NCBI GenBank assembly: GCA_034716895.1
Contig: JAYEKW010000147.1
Coordinates: 1-59,375 of the forward strand
Direction of reading: 5' to 3'
Length of the DNA stretch: 59,375 nt
Source: Candidatus Neomarinimicrobiota bacterium
GTDB taxonomy: Bacteria; Fidelibacterota; UBA8477; JABMPR01
The notes under the pieces were generated by a model. That model was given only the letters and a program-made list of their open reading frames with translations. It made no database searches and had not been told where the DNA came from. Positions 37,049 to 44,983 of this stretch are shown here, in pieces; the stretch's first letter is position 1; every line of letters begins with the position of its first letter. The position numbers were made by a program, and so were the translations under genes.

Positions 37049-38010
37049 GCGTACTTCTCAGTCCTGAGGTCATCATACTTTTCATTGAGGATGTTTTGCT
37101 TTTGGGTTTTAATTCCCTGGCTGTTTTCCTGGCCTTTAATATCCAAAAAGACTTTGATCTCAACCAAACCACTGCACTGCAGTATCGTCTGGAGCGGCTG
37201 ACTTATCTGGTTTCAACTATCATCCGCTTCTCATTGATTATAAAGATATTCAGCTTTGTTTTTTTCATCTTTACTTTAGACAAACTTTCGAACATTATTC
37301 CTGGAGCCATGTGTGGTGCCGGCGTCACCAATGCTTCACCTTACGGCAGTTATGTTCTGCTCGTCAAGCTTTTTAGCCTTTATCTTTTTGGGGTTTGGTT
37401 GATGATCGACCGGGAGGACCAGAAAACGGAGGACTATCGATATACGGTAAAGAAGTTTAGATATTTTATCATCATTTACCTGTTCTTCCTGATCGAATTA
37501 AGTCTGCAATATCTTTATCTCAGTGACATCGATCCTGAAAAAATCGTGAGTTGTTGCGGTACTGTTTTCAACGCTGCCAGCACCAGTTTTGCCGGGCAGT
37601 TACTCAATATCCCAAATGGAATCGTACTTCCCTCATTCTATACTATTTTTGCTCTGCTCATGTGGACCAGCTTGCGTCAGGATGTCATTTGGACCGGTAT
37701 TCTCAACCTCTTCTTTTTGGCTTTTGGACTGCTAACCCTGATCAGTTTTTTCAGCACCTATATCTACGAGCTACCCAGCCACCAGTGTCCATTCTGTTTA
37801 CTCCAAGGCGACTATCACTATGTTGGGTATCTGATCTATGCCCTGTTATTAAGCGGATCTTTCTTTGGGATCGCTGCTTTGGCTCTTAATCTTTTCTTAG
37901 GGATTCACCTCAAGATCTTAAAGCTATCCATCTTACTCAATACCGCCTTTGTCGTACTGGTCTCGGCCTACCCCCTGTTCTATTACATCAGGAATGGGGT
38001 TTGGCTGTAA
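37045..38010 (+). CDS. Cysteine-bearing polytopic membrane protein of the NosL-ABC operon
   Basis: A 321-residue protein starting at GTG 37045 (4-base overlap with the ATPase). It has about eight membrane segments. Cysteines lie in short loops: PGAMCGAG (near residue 92), VSCCG (near 170) and HQCPFC (near 250). The C-P-F-C pair recalls DsbB/VKOR-like or metal-relay sites, but no quinone or family signature is certain. I recognise no named family. Its position as the last gene of the NosL/ABC operon suggests it moves electrons or metal ions across the inner membrane to the Cys-x-x-Cys sites of the periplasmic NosL protein; this is inference. A strong terminator follows. Confidence 0.75.
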   Translation: MSVLLSPEVIILFIEDVLLLGFNSLAVFLAFNIQKDFDLNQTTALQYRLERLTYLVSTIIRFSLIIKIFSFVFFIFTLDKLSNIIPGAMCGAGVTNASPYGSYVLLVKLFSLYLFGVWLMIDREDQKTEDYRYTVKKFRYFIIIYLFFLIELSLQYLYLSDIDPEKIVSCCGTVFNAASTSFAGQLLNIPNGIVLPSFYTIFALLMWTSLRQDVIWTGILNLFFLAFGLLTLISFFSTYIYELPSHQCPFCLLQGDYHYVGYLIYALLLSGSFFGIAALALNLFLGIHLKILKLSILLNTAFVVLVSAYPLFYYIRNGVWL

Positions 38011-38021
38011 CCGTTAAAATG

Positions 38022-38053
38022 AAAAACGCCCAGCATGTGCCGAGCGTTTTTTT
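38022..38053. terminator. Bidirectional intrinsic terminator
   Basis: AAAAACGC (38022-38029) pairs with GCGTTTTT (38044-38051), with a T7 run on the plus strand and an A-rich (T-rich on minus) arm on the other side. It lies between the convergent NosL-ABC operon and ppdK and can end both. Confidence 0.85.
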
Positions 38054-38074
38054 GATAGACGATTAGCTTGTGTA

Positions 38075-40783
38075 CTAAGCTTCGCGAATAACTGCCTGAG
38101 CAGCGGCCAATCTGGCGATGGGTACCCGGTAAGGTGAACAACTCACATAATCCAGACCAGCCCTGTGACAGAATTCAACTGAACTTGGCTCACCGCCATG
38201 TTCACCACAAATTCCCAGCTTGATATCGGGACGGGTTTCTTTTCCGAGCCTACAAGCCATCTCAATCAATTGGCCAACACCTTCCTGATCAAGCACTTCG
38301 AAAGGATCATTCTTCAAGATGCCTTTTTCCAGGTAAACTGGCAGAAACTTTCCTGCATCATCACGAGAATATCCGAAGGTCATCTGTGTCAGATCATTGG
38401 TACCGAATGAGAAAAATTCAGCACTGGTTGCGATTTTGTCAGCCGTCAATGCTGCCCGTGGAATTTCGATCATGGTTCCAACCAGGTGATCGATAGACTC
38501 ACCCGTTTCAGCAAACAGGGCTTTGATCGTTTCCCGAACAAACTCTTCCTGCATCTTCATTTCGGTCAAGGTTCCGGTCAACGGGATCATGATCTCCGGC
38601 TTGGCAACAATGCCTTTAGCTTGAAGAGCTAAAGCAGCACCCATAATAGCCCGGGTCTGCATCACGGTGATCTCAGGATAAGTGTTTCCCAAGCGACAAC
38701 CACGGTGACCCAACATGGGATTGAATTCAGACAAATCTTCAACTTTTGCCTTAATATCAGCAACTGAAATGCCCATGACATCGGCCATTTCCTGTTGACC
38801 CTTTTCATCATGAGGAACAAACTCATGGAGTGGGGGGTCAAGGAGACGAACGGTAACGGGAAGATCCTGCATGGCTTCAAAGATACCTTCGAAATCCTTT
38901 TGCTGAATTGGCAACAATCTCTCAAGGGCAGCCTCTCGACCAACAACATCCTCAGCCAGGATCATTTCGCGCATGGCTATGATCTTATCGCCTTCAAAGA
39001 ACATGTGCTCTGTCCGACAGAGGCCAATTCCCTTGGCACCAAATTCACGCGCGATTTTACTCTCCCGGGGAGTATCAGCATTGGTTCGAACATACATCCT
39101 GGCATATTTATCAGTGATGCCCATGAGCTTACCAAAATCACCACTTACTTCAGGATCAATGGTTTTGATCTTATCCAGGAAAATCTCACCGGTGGAACCG
39201 TTAAGGGAAACCCAGTCACCCTCGTTAAAGACTTCGCCATTAATTGTCATTGTACGGGTTTTGTAGTTGATTTTCAATTCTCCAGCACCGGACACACAGC
39301 ATTTTCCCATTCCACGCGCAACAACTGCAGCATGAGAGGTCATGCCACCGCGAGCGGTTAAGATCCCATTGGCGATATTCATGCCTTCCAGATCTTCAGG
39401 AGAGGTCTCCATTCGGGTTAGAATTGTATCCTTATACTTATTTGCTTCGTCTGCAAAGAATACCAACTGACCGGTTGCTGCTCCTGGAGAAGCTGGCAAA
39501 CCTTTGGTAAGCCGTTTTGCAGAAGCCATGGCTGCTTTGTCAAAAACAGGGTGTAGCAATTCATCCAATTTGTTTGGTTCAATATGCATCAAGGCTTCTT
39601 TTTCATCGATCTCGCCTGCAGCAAGCTGCTCCATGGCAATCCGTACCATGGCAGCGCCAGTCCGTTTTCCACTACGGGTTTGAAGCATCCAAAGCTTACC
39701 ATCCTGGATGGTGAACTCAATATCCTGCATATCCTTATAATGATCTTCAAGCTTGGTTTGATAATCATCCAGTTCAGTGTAGATCTCCGGCATTAATTCT
39801 TCCAGAGAAGGAAAATTCTTTATCCGCTCCGCCTCGCTTACATCTGCCAGTACCGCCCAGCGCTCCGAGCCTAATTTGGTAATCTGCTGAGGTGTCCGCA
39901 CACCGGCAACCACATCTTCACCCTGAGCGTTGATCAGGTATTCTCCATTGAAAACATCTTCACCTGTCCCAGCATCACGGGTAAAAGCTACACCTGTTCC
40001 AGAGTTGTCGCCCATATTACCGAAGACCATGGCCTGTACGTTGACAGCTGTGCCCCAGTCACCAGGGATTTTATTCATTTTGCGATAATAGATGGCTCTG
40101 GGGGTTTCCCATGAATCAAAAACTGCCATAACGGATCCCCAGAGTTGCTCCCAGGGATTATCGGGAAATTCTTTACCGGTTTGTTTTGTAACAGCAGCTT
40201 TAAATCTTGATACCAGATTTCTGAGATCTTCAACGGTGAAATCTGTATCCAATTCAACACCACGTTCTTCTTTTAATGCTTCCATGATGGCTTCGAAGGG
40301 ATCGATATCCTCTTTGGATTGTGGTTTCATGCCGAGTACGACGTCACCGTACATCTGAACAAAACGGCGGTATGAATCCCAGGCAAAACGATCATTACCG
40401 GATTTTTTGGCCAACGCTTCAACGGCGCTATCATTCATCCCCAGATTCAGAACCGTATCCATCATCCCAGGCATGGAAACTCTGGCTCCTGAGCGAACGG
40501 AGATCAATAATGGATTTTCAGGATCACCAAATTTTGCACCCATGGTTTCTTCGGTTTGGGTAATAGCAGCTTCAACTTCTGCTTTGATCAGAGCAACGGT
40601 TTGTTCCTGACCAATTTTGTTATACTCGGTACAAACCTCTGTGGTAATTGTAAAACCTGCAGGAACCGGAATCCCCAGGCCACTCATCTCAGCCAGGTTA
40701 GCACCCTTACCACCCAGAAGATTCCGATAGGAAGCATCTCCTTCAGCTTTTCCTCCACCAAATACGTAAACATGTTTTGCCAT
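38075..40783 (-). CDS. ppdK: Pyruvate, phosphate dikinase
   Basis: A 902-residue PPDK that interconverts pyruvate, ATP and phosphate with PEP, AMP and pyrophosphate. It serves as a reversible glycolytic or gluconeogenic enzyme, common in anaerobes. The N-terminal ATP-grasp part (LGGKGANLAEM at 23-33) is followed by the swivelling domain with the catalytic His in GGMTSHAAVVARGMGK (about 460-475). The C-terminal PEP/pyruvate TIM barrel has IGLCRTEHMF, LGHRGCRLG and the Cys region GICGEHGGEP. Length is as expected. SD AGGATGA precedes the ATG. It is transcribed as a single gene. Confidence 0.97.
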   Translation of the reverse strand: MAKHVYVFGGGKAEGDASYRNLLGGKGANLAEMSGLGIPVPAGFTITTEVCTEYNKIGQEQTVALIKAEVEAAITQTEETMGAKFGDPENPLLISVRSGARVSMPGMMDTVLNLGMNDSAVEALAKKSGNDRFAWDSYRRFVQMYGDVVLGMKPQSKEDIDPFEAIMEALKEERGVELDTDFTVEDLRNLVSRFKAAVTKQTGKEFPDNPWEQLWGSVMAVFDSWETPRAIYYRKMNKIPGDWGTAVNVQAMVFGNMGDNSGTGVAFTRDAGTGEDVFNGEYLINAQGEDVVAGVRTPQQITKLGSERWAVLADVSEAERIKNFPSLEELMPEIYTELDDYQTKLEDHYKDMQDIEFTIQDGKLWMLQTRSGKRTGAAMVRIAMEQLAAGEIDEKEALMHIEPNKLDELLHPVFDKAAMASAKRLTKGLPASPGAATGQLVFFADEANKYKDTILTRMETSPEDLEGMNIANGILTARGGMTSHAAVVARGMGKCCVSGAGELKINYKTRTMTINGEVFNEGDWVSLNGSTGEIFLDKIKTIDPEVSGDFGKLMGITDKYARMYVRTNADTPRESKIAREFGAKGIGLCRTEHMFFEGDKIIAMREMILAEDVVGREAALERLLPIQQKDFEGIFEAMQDLPVTVRLLDPPLHEFVPHDEKGQQEMADVMGISVADIKAKVEDLSEFNPMLGHRGCRLGNTYPEITVMQTRAIMGAALALQAKGIVAKPEIMIPLTGTLTEMKMQEEFVRETIKALFAETGESIDHLVGTMIEIPRAALTADKIATSAEFFSFGTNDLTQMTFGYSRDDAGKFLPVYLEKGILKNDPFEVLDQEGVGQLIEMACRLGKETRPDIKLGICGEHGGEPSSVEFCHRAGLDYVSCSPYRVPIARLAAAQAVIREA

Positions 40784-40961
40784 TATTAAATCATCCTTTC
40801 ACATCTATATATAAATTTTATTAAATCGTATCTCAGGTCTGAGTGACGAAAGTCCATGCCTCCAATTAAACGCTTCATAGCCCGATTTACCAGTATTTTC
40901 AGCCAACTCAAACCCTTCTTGCTTAAGCGTTCCAGATAGCAAAAAAGTCTGCCGTTGGCAA

Positions 40962-41627
40962 GTGAGTTTTTTCGTGGATTTTAGTGACTCCCGTCTAGAT
41001 TTTAAGGTGAAGACCCTACTCATTCATGCCCTGCGATCAGAAGCCGGGATCCTGAAACAGCATTTTCCACAAGCTGATAAGATCTCTGCTCAACATGATC
41101 CTGGCATATTTGCGCTTGACCATAACTACGATTTGGTAAGAACAGGTGTGGGACTGGATCGTTCAAAATTCATCCTCGAACAGATTTCCAATATTAAAAA
41201 TTATAATCTGGTCATTCATTTTGGGGTCAGCGGTGCTCTTGATGACAAACTGCAAATTCACACTCTGATCCGTAGTCATCAATTCAAAGCTAATGGTCAG
41301 CACATGATCACGCTGGATCCGCTCAAACATTTGGTACATCAAGGCGTAAAGGAAACCATTTTTTTTAGTAGTCAATCAGCTGTAATTGACGAAGTCTCCC
41401 GGGAACAGCTAATTCCCACTGGTGCCGGAGCCGTCGATATGGAATCCTACTCTGTGGCCGAATTCTGTCAGAACCAACAGTTACCGCTCCTGGCAATACG
41501 TTGTATCTCAGATCGAGCTGGTCACTCAACATCAGAGGATTTCCGTCGAAACTATAACTATGCTTCCAAAATACTTCAGGACTATCTTTTGAACAACCTG
41601 CTTAAACCCCTGAAGGCCAAGTCGTGA
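40962..41627 (+). CDS. Nucleoside phosphorylase / MTA-SAH nucleosidase-like protein
   Basis: A PNP_UDP_1 superfamily protein of 221 residues from GTG 40962, or 206 residues from GTG 41007 (VKTLLIHALRSEAG), which fits the family's beginning better; neither has a strong SD. Visible motifs are GVSGALDDKL (the FGTxGG-like base loop), GAGAVDMESYSVAEFC (ribose-binding Met-Glu) and CISDRAGHS (the catalytic Asp). These fit MTA/SAH nucleosidases or futalosine hydrolases; the substrate is not certain. It is coupled by a 4-bp overlap to the GT2 gene, an unusual partner. It could complement ahcY in SAH or MTA disposal. The 40784-40961 region upstream shows no gene I trust. Confidence 0.75.
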   Translation: MSFFVDFSDSRLDFKVKTLLIHALRSEAGILKQHFPQADKISAQHDPGIFALDHNYDLVRTGVGLDRSKFILEQISNIKNYNLVIHFGVSGALDDKLQIHTLIRSHQFKANGQHMITLDPLKHLVHQGVKETIFFSSQSAVIDEVSREQLIPTGAGAVDMESYSVAEFCQNQQLPLLAIRCISDRAGHSTSEDFRRNYNYASKILQDYLLNNLLKPLKAKS

Positions 41628-42475
41628 ATATTTCAGTTATCATCCCTACCTATAATCGTGAGCGCACCATTGAACGAGCCATGCTATCGGTCTTCCGCCA
41701 GACTTATCCAGCCCTAGAGATCATTGTGGTAGATGATTTTTCAGATGATGCTACTGCTGAAATCCTGCTTGAATATAAAGCCAAGATCAAAATCATCACC
41801 AATGAGAGCAACCGGGGAGTCTCCTACTCCAGAAATATGGGAATCAAAGCCGCCAAAGGAGACTGGCTGGCATTTTTGGATTCTGATGATCGTTGGGATA
41901 AACATAAGCTGGAGACTCAAAAACTATTTCATGATACGAACCCGGATTTGTCCATCAGTCAATGTGATGAGATCTGGATTCGCAATGGAACCCGGGTAAA
42001 TCCTATGGCCAAACACGCCAAGAAAGGTGGCTGGATATTCGAAGCGTGTATCCCTCGTTGTATCGTCAGTCCCAGTGCCACGATCATTCATAAAAATATT
42101 TTTAAGAAGATCGGACTTTTTGACTCCCACTTGATGGCTTGTGAAGATTACGATCTCTGGCTCAGGATCGCACCTCATTATGAAATCGGATTCCTCGACA
42201 AAAAATTAGTGACCCGTTACGGTGGGCACGACGATCAATTAAGTAGAAAATACTGGGGGATGGATCGTTTTCGCATTACAGCCATGGAAAAGCACCTTGA
42301 TAGCAAATTGAACCCGGATTGGAAAAAAGCACTTCTGGAAGAGCTGGTATTTAAATGCGGTATCATTGCCGAGGGAGCCCGAAAGCGGGATAATCCTGAA
42401 CTGGCTGAACGTTATCTGACAAAGCAAAAGCAACATCAGGAACGATTACAGGTATACTTGCAACAACCTTCGTAA
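41624..42475 (+). CDS. Family 2 glycosyltransferase
   Basis: A 283-residue GT-A fold enzyme from GTG 41624. The N-terminal VIIPTYNRERTIERAMLSV, VDDFSDDAT and the metal-binding FLDSDDRW (D-x-D type, about residues 86-93) are clear. CEDYDLWLRIA near 175-185 holds the usual catalytic-base region of ED-motif GT2 enzymes. It has no membrane segment, so it is cytosolic or membrane-associated. It transfers a sugar from an activated donor, probably to a surface glycan; acceptor unknown. It overlaps the nucleosidase-like gene by 4 bases. Confidence 0.9.
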   Translation: MNISVIIPTYNRERTIERAMLSVFRQTYPALEIIVVDDFSDDATAEILLEYKAKIKIITNESNRGVSYSRNMGIKAAKGDWLAFLDSDDRWDKHKLETQKLFHDTNPDLSISQCDEIWIRNGTRVNPMAKHAKKGGWIFEACIPRCIVSPSATIIHKNIFKKIGLFDSHLMACEDYDLWLRIAPHYEIGFLDKKLVTRYGGHDDQLSRKYWGMDRFRITAMEKHLDSKLNPDWKKALLEELVFKCGIIAEGARKRDNPELAERYLTKQKQHQERLQVYLQQPS

Positions 42476-42666
42476 GCGCTTCTACATAATGATGAATTAG
42501 TGAAACTGTTGGAACATGGGCATTACCAATTGGCTTCTTTCCGCGCCTACTACGATGGATATATACTCCAGCCTTTCACCCGTATTTAAGGGAGATCGCT
42601 GCCCGTCTTCATTTTCCAAACTTTGCCGTGGTAGGTTGTCGCTACATTCTCTCGCGAAAACGCAAA

Positions 42667-42696
42667 GCGCGTGTTTTGAAGTTCAAATGGCAATAA
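42667..42696 (+). repeat. Short dispersed repeat unit
   Basis: GCGCGTGTTTTGAAGTTCAA followed by ATGGCAATAA resembles 26446-26477 and 58711-58740, and more loosely 47551-47577. It lies in the convergent gap 42476-42699, which otherwise contains only TTTGCCGTGG-type repeat debris and no gene. Confidence 0.45.
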
Positions 42697-42699
42697 AGA

Positions 42700-43497
42700 T
42701 CACTCAACCATGTCGTTGCGGATTCCAGCATATTTTAAGGTGGAGTATAGATTCCGGTAGAAGGGCGGCTGTACTTTTTCCATATGGCTCATAGCGGCCT
42801 GGTAATCATAGTCAAATCGTTCTACTTCCCATTCGATGGAATCACCTCTGATCTTTAAAAAGGCGACTGCTCCATGCTGGTTTTCATCAAAGGGTAAGCC
42901 AGTAGAACCCGGACACAAAACGCGGAGTTTGCCAAAATGTTCATTTCGAGGAATGTGGGTGTGCCCATGGACAAAGACAAAACGGCTCACTTGAGAATGC
43001 TTCTTCTGCTCATGATCACGCCACTTCTTCGCTTCTTCCAGAGTTGGCGGCAATTCATCACGACCAAACCAGGCGTGTGTAAACTCTACATAGGTGCCAT
43101 GAATGCTCACGAAATAGGACATTTTCATGTTCTGAATGAATGTCTGGCCTTCATCACCCAACTGTTCTGCTGTCCACTTTTCATTGGCTATAATATCGAT
43201 GCAGACTGGATCGTCAGGATCCATCCCCTCAATAGTGGGACGATCATAGTTCCAGATCTTCTCGAAAAGATAGCGATCATGATTGCCACGAATAAATACC
43301 GTGTTTTTCAGCTGTTGCAGCTTCTTTAGGACTGCTGCTGGTGCTGAACCCAATGAGAAATTATCACCTAGACAAATAATGCGATCCACATTTTTGTGCT
43401 GTTTGATCAGTTTTACAGCCTCATCTAGTGCGTAAATATTTCCGTGTATATCGGTAAGGATTGCGAATGTCACGGATTGTCCATCAACTTTAGGCAT
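42700..43497 (-). CDS. Calcineurin-like metallophosphoesterase
   Basis: A 265-residue YfcE/MJ0936-like phosphoesterase. All metal-site motifs are visible: DIHGN (residues 17-21), GDNF (about 44), GNHDRY (about 71-76) and GHTHIPRN (about 178-185). Members hydrolyse phosphodiesters or phosphomonoesters with two metal ions (often Mn2+); the natural substrate is not predictable here. It lies alone on the minus strand, convergent with the GT2 gene. Bases 43498-43690 upstream hold no gene. Confidence 0.9.
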   Translation of the reverse strand: MPKVDGQSVTFAILTDIHGNIYALDEAVKLIKQHKNVDRIICLGDNFSLGSAPAAVLKKLQQLKNTVFIRGNHDRYLFEKIWNYDRPTIEGMDPDDPVCIDIIANEKWTAEQLGDEGQTFIQNMKMSYFVSIHGTYVEFTHAWFGRDELPPTLEEAKKWRDHEQKKHSQVSRFVFVHGHTHIPRNEHFGKLRVLCPGSTGLPFDENQHGAVAFLKIRGDSIEWEVERFDYDYQAAMSHMEKVQPPFYRNLYSTLKYAGIRNDMVE

Positions 43498-43737
43498 TAA
43501 CCAGACCCCCGATTCGCTTCATATAATATTGTGTTAGTTGCATTGTATCATGATACCAGGGCGTGAATATCTCATTTCAACACTGCAAATCCAATCCTTT
43601 TAAAAGCTCGTGGATATATGTCATAATCTTGTAATGAGCTCAGCGAAAGGGTTGCCTTATACTGGCTGATTGAATATATTTGCGGCCGCATGAGAATGAT
43701 GTTAAACCATACCATAAAATCCATAAAAGGAGATTCG

Positions 43738-44787
43738 ATGAAACTGTCAAGAAACCTGTTGGTCTGGGTTGTGGGGCTCTTGCTGCTCTCAATTCTGGGA
43801 TGTGATTCCACCGACATGACCTCTGCAAAAGTCTATCTGCAGCAGAAAAACTATGATAAAGCCGAAGAAATGCTATTGTTGGCTTTTGACAAAGAACCAA
43901 CAAATCCAGAACCAGCTTATTTATTGGCTGTTGAGATCTATTCCCGAAGTAAAACCTGGGATAAAGTTGCTGAATACTTGAGCAAATCAGAGGCAATCGG
44001 ACCAAATTTTGCCGAAAAGATCAAACAAGCCCGAGAAAAATATTGGGTGGATAATTTTAATTCCGGAGCTAATGGCTACAACGCCTTGATTAATGGAACA
44101 GCCAAAGATTCAGAAAAGGTTTTCACCAGTACGATCAAGGCTTTTGAAAATTGTATCATAATAAACTCTGAGAAACCAGAAGCTTATAGTACTATTGCAC
44201 AGGTCTATCTTTTCAAGGAAGATTTTGTAAAAAGCAAAGAGTATATGGTCCTGTCTGTCGAAAAGAACCCAACAGACATCACTTCTCTGGTAAATCTCGG
44301 GAACCTTTATTTTAGGGATAAAGAATATGATGATGCACTGGTTTACCTGGACAGAGCTATGGAAGTTGACCCTGCCAATCTGAATGCCATCAAACAAATC
44401 GCCTTTGTTTACGATGCCAAGGGTGAAAAAGACATGGCTGCTAAAGCATATCTGAATGCGATCAACGCTGATCCTGAAAGTACTGATCTACATTACAATC
44501 TAGGGGTGCTTTACTTCCAGCAGGAAAAATGGCAGGATGCCGCCGATGAGTTCATCAAAGTGACTGAAATTTCTCCTACCGAGATTGATGGTCTATTTAA
44601 CGCCGGTCTTGCTTTCGGCCGAATGAAGAACTATACCGAAGCTGAGAAATACCTGGAATTAGCCTATGAGATGGCTCCTGAATCACTGGATGTGGTTCAT
44701 GAACTAAAAATGGCTTACTACCATAATTACGGTACTAAATCCAAGAAATTCAAAACGTTGGAAAAGGTCGAGAAAAGTCTCAAATAA
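43738..44787 (+). CDS. TPR lipoprotein
   Basis: ATG 43738 has AGGAG about 7 nt upstream and opens a lipoprotein signal ending LLLLSILGC (Cys22); the ORF extends upstream to 43690 without support. The 349-residue product is built from tandem TPR units (for example AKVYLQQKNYDKAEEMLLLAF, NLGNLYFRDKEYDDALVYLDRAM and YNLGVLYFQQEKWQDAADEF, each cited from longer repeats), about eight in all. It is likely anchored to the outer membrane as a scaffold, comparable in style to BamD or PilW-like proteins but not assignable to either. A strong intrinsic terminator follows at 44814. Confidence 0.85.
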   Translation: MKLSRNLLVWVVGLLLLSILGCDSTDMTSAKVYLQQKNYDKAEEMLLLAFDKEPTNPEPAYLLAVEIYSRSKTWDKVAEYLSKSEAIGPNFAEKIKQAREKYWVDNFNSGANGYNALINGTAKDSEKVFTSTIKAFENCIIINSEKPEAYSTIAQVYLFKEDFVKSKEYMVLSVEKNPTDITSLVNLGNLYFRDKEYDDALVYLDRAMEVDPANLNAIKQIAFVYDAKGEKDMAAKAYLNAINADPESTDLHYNLGVLYFQQEKWQDAADEFIKVTEISPTEIDGLFNAGLAFGRMKNYTEAEKYLELAYEMAPESLDVVHELKMAYYHNYGTKSKKFKTLEKVEKSLK

Positions 44788-44813
44788 GCTGTTCTCAAAG
44801 TAATTTTCAACAG

Positions 44814-44838
44814 GCCCTGCTTTTTAGCGGGGCTTTTT
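44814..44838 (+). terminator. Intrinsic terminator after the TPR lipoprotein
   Basis: GCCCTGC (44814-44820), a TTTTTA loop and GCGGGGC form a 7-bp stem (one G-T pair), followed by TTTTTG. It lies 26 nt after the stop codon. Confidence 0.85.
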
Positions 44839-44983
44839 GTTTCACCCTCTCGCAAACCATTTATTTTACCTCGCAACTATTCAATAAAATGGAGATCTCC
44901 CGGTAATGCATATCTCTACGAAGTCGTCATAATACCCTAATTTGGCCTTTTTAGACCCCTGTATCTGCGCTACTTTCGATGCT

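Noticed and set aside
40805-41023. 72-residue minus-strand ORF upstream of ppdK
   Set aside because: Some segments look protein-like, but it overlaps the start of the plus-strand nucleosidase gene, has no SD, and I recognise no family.
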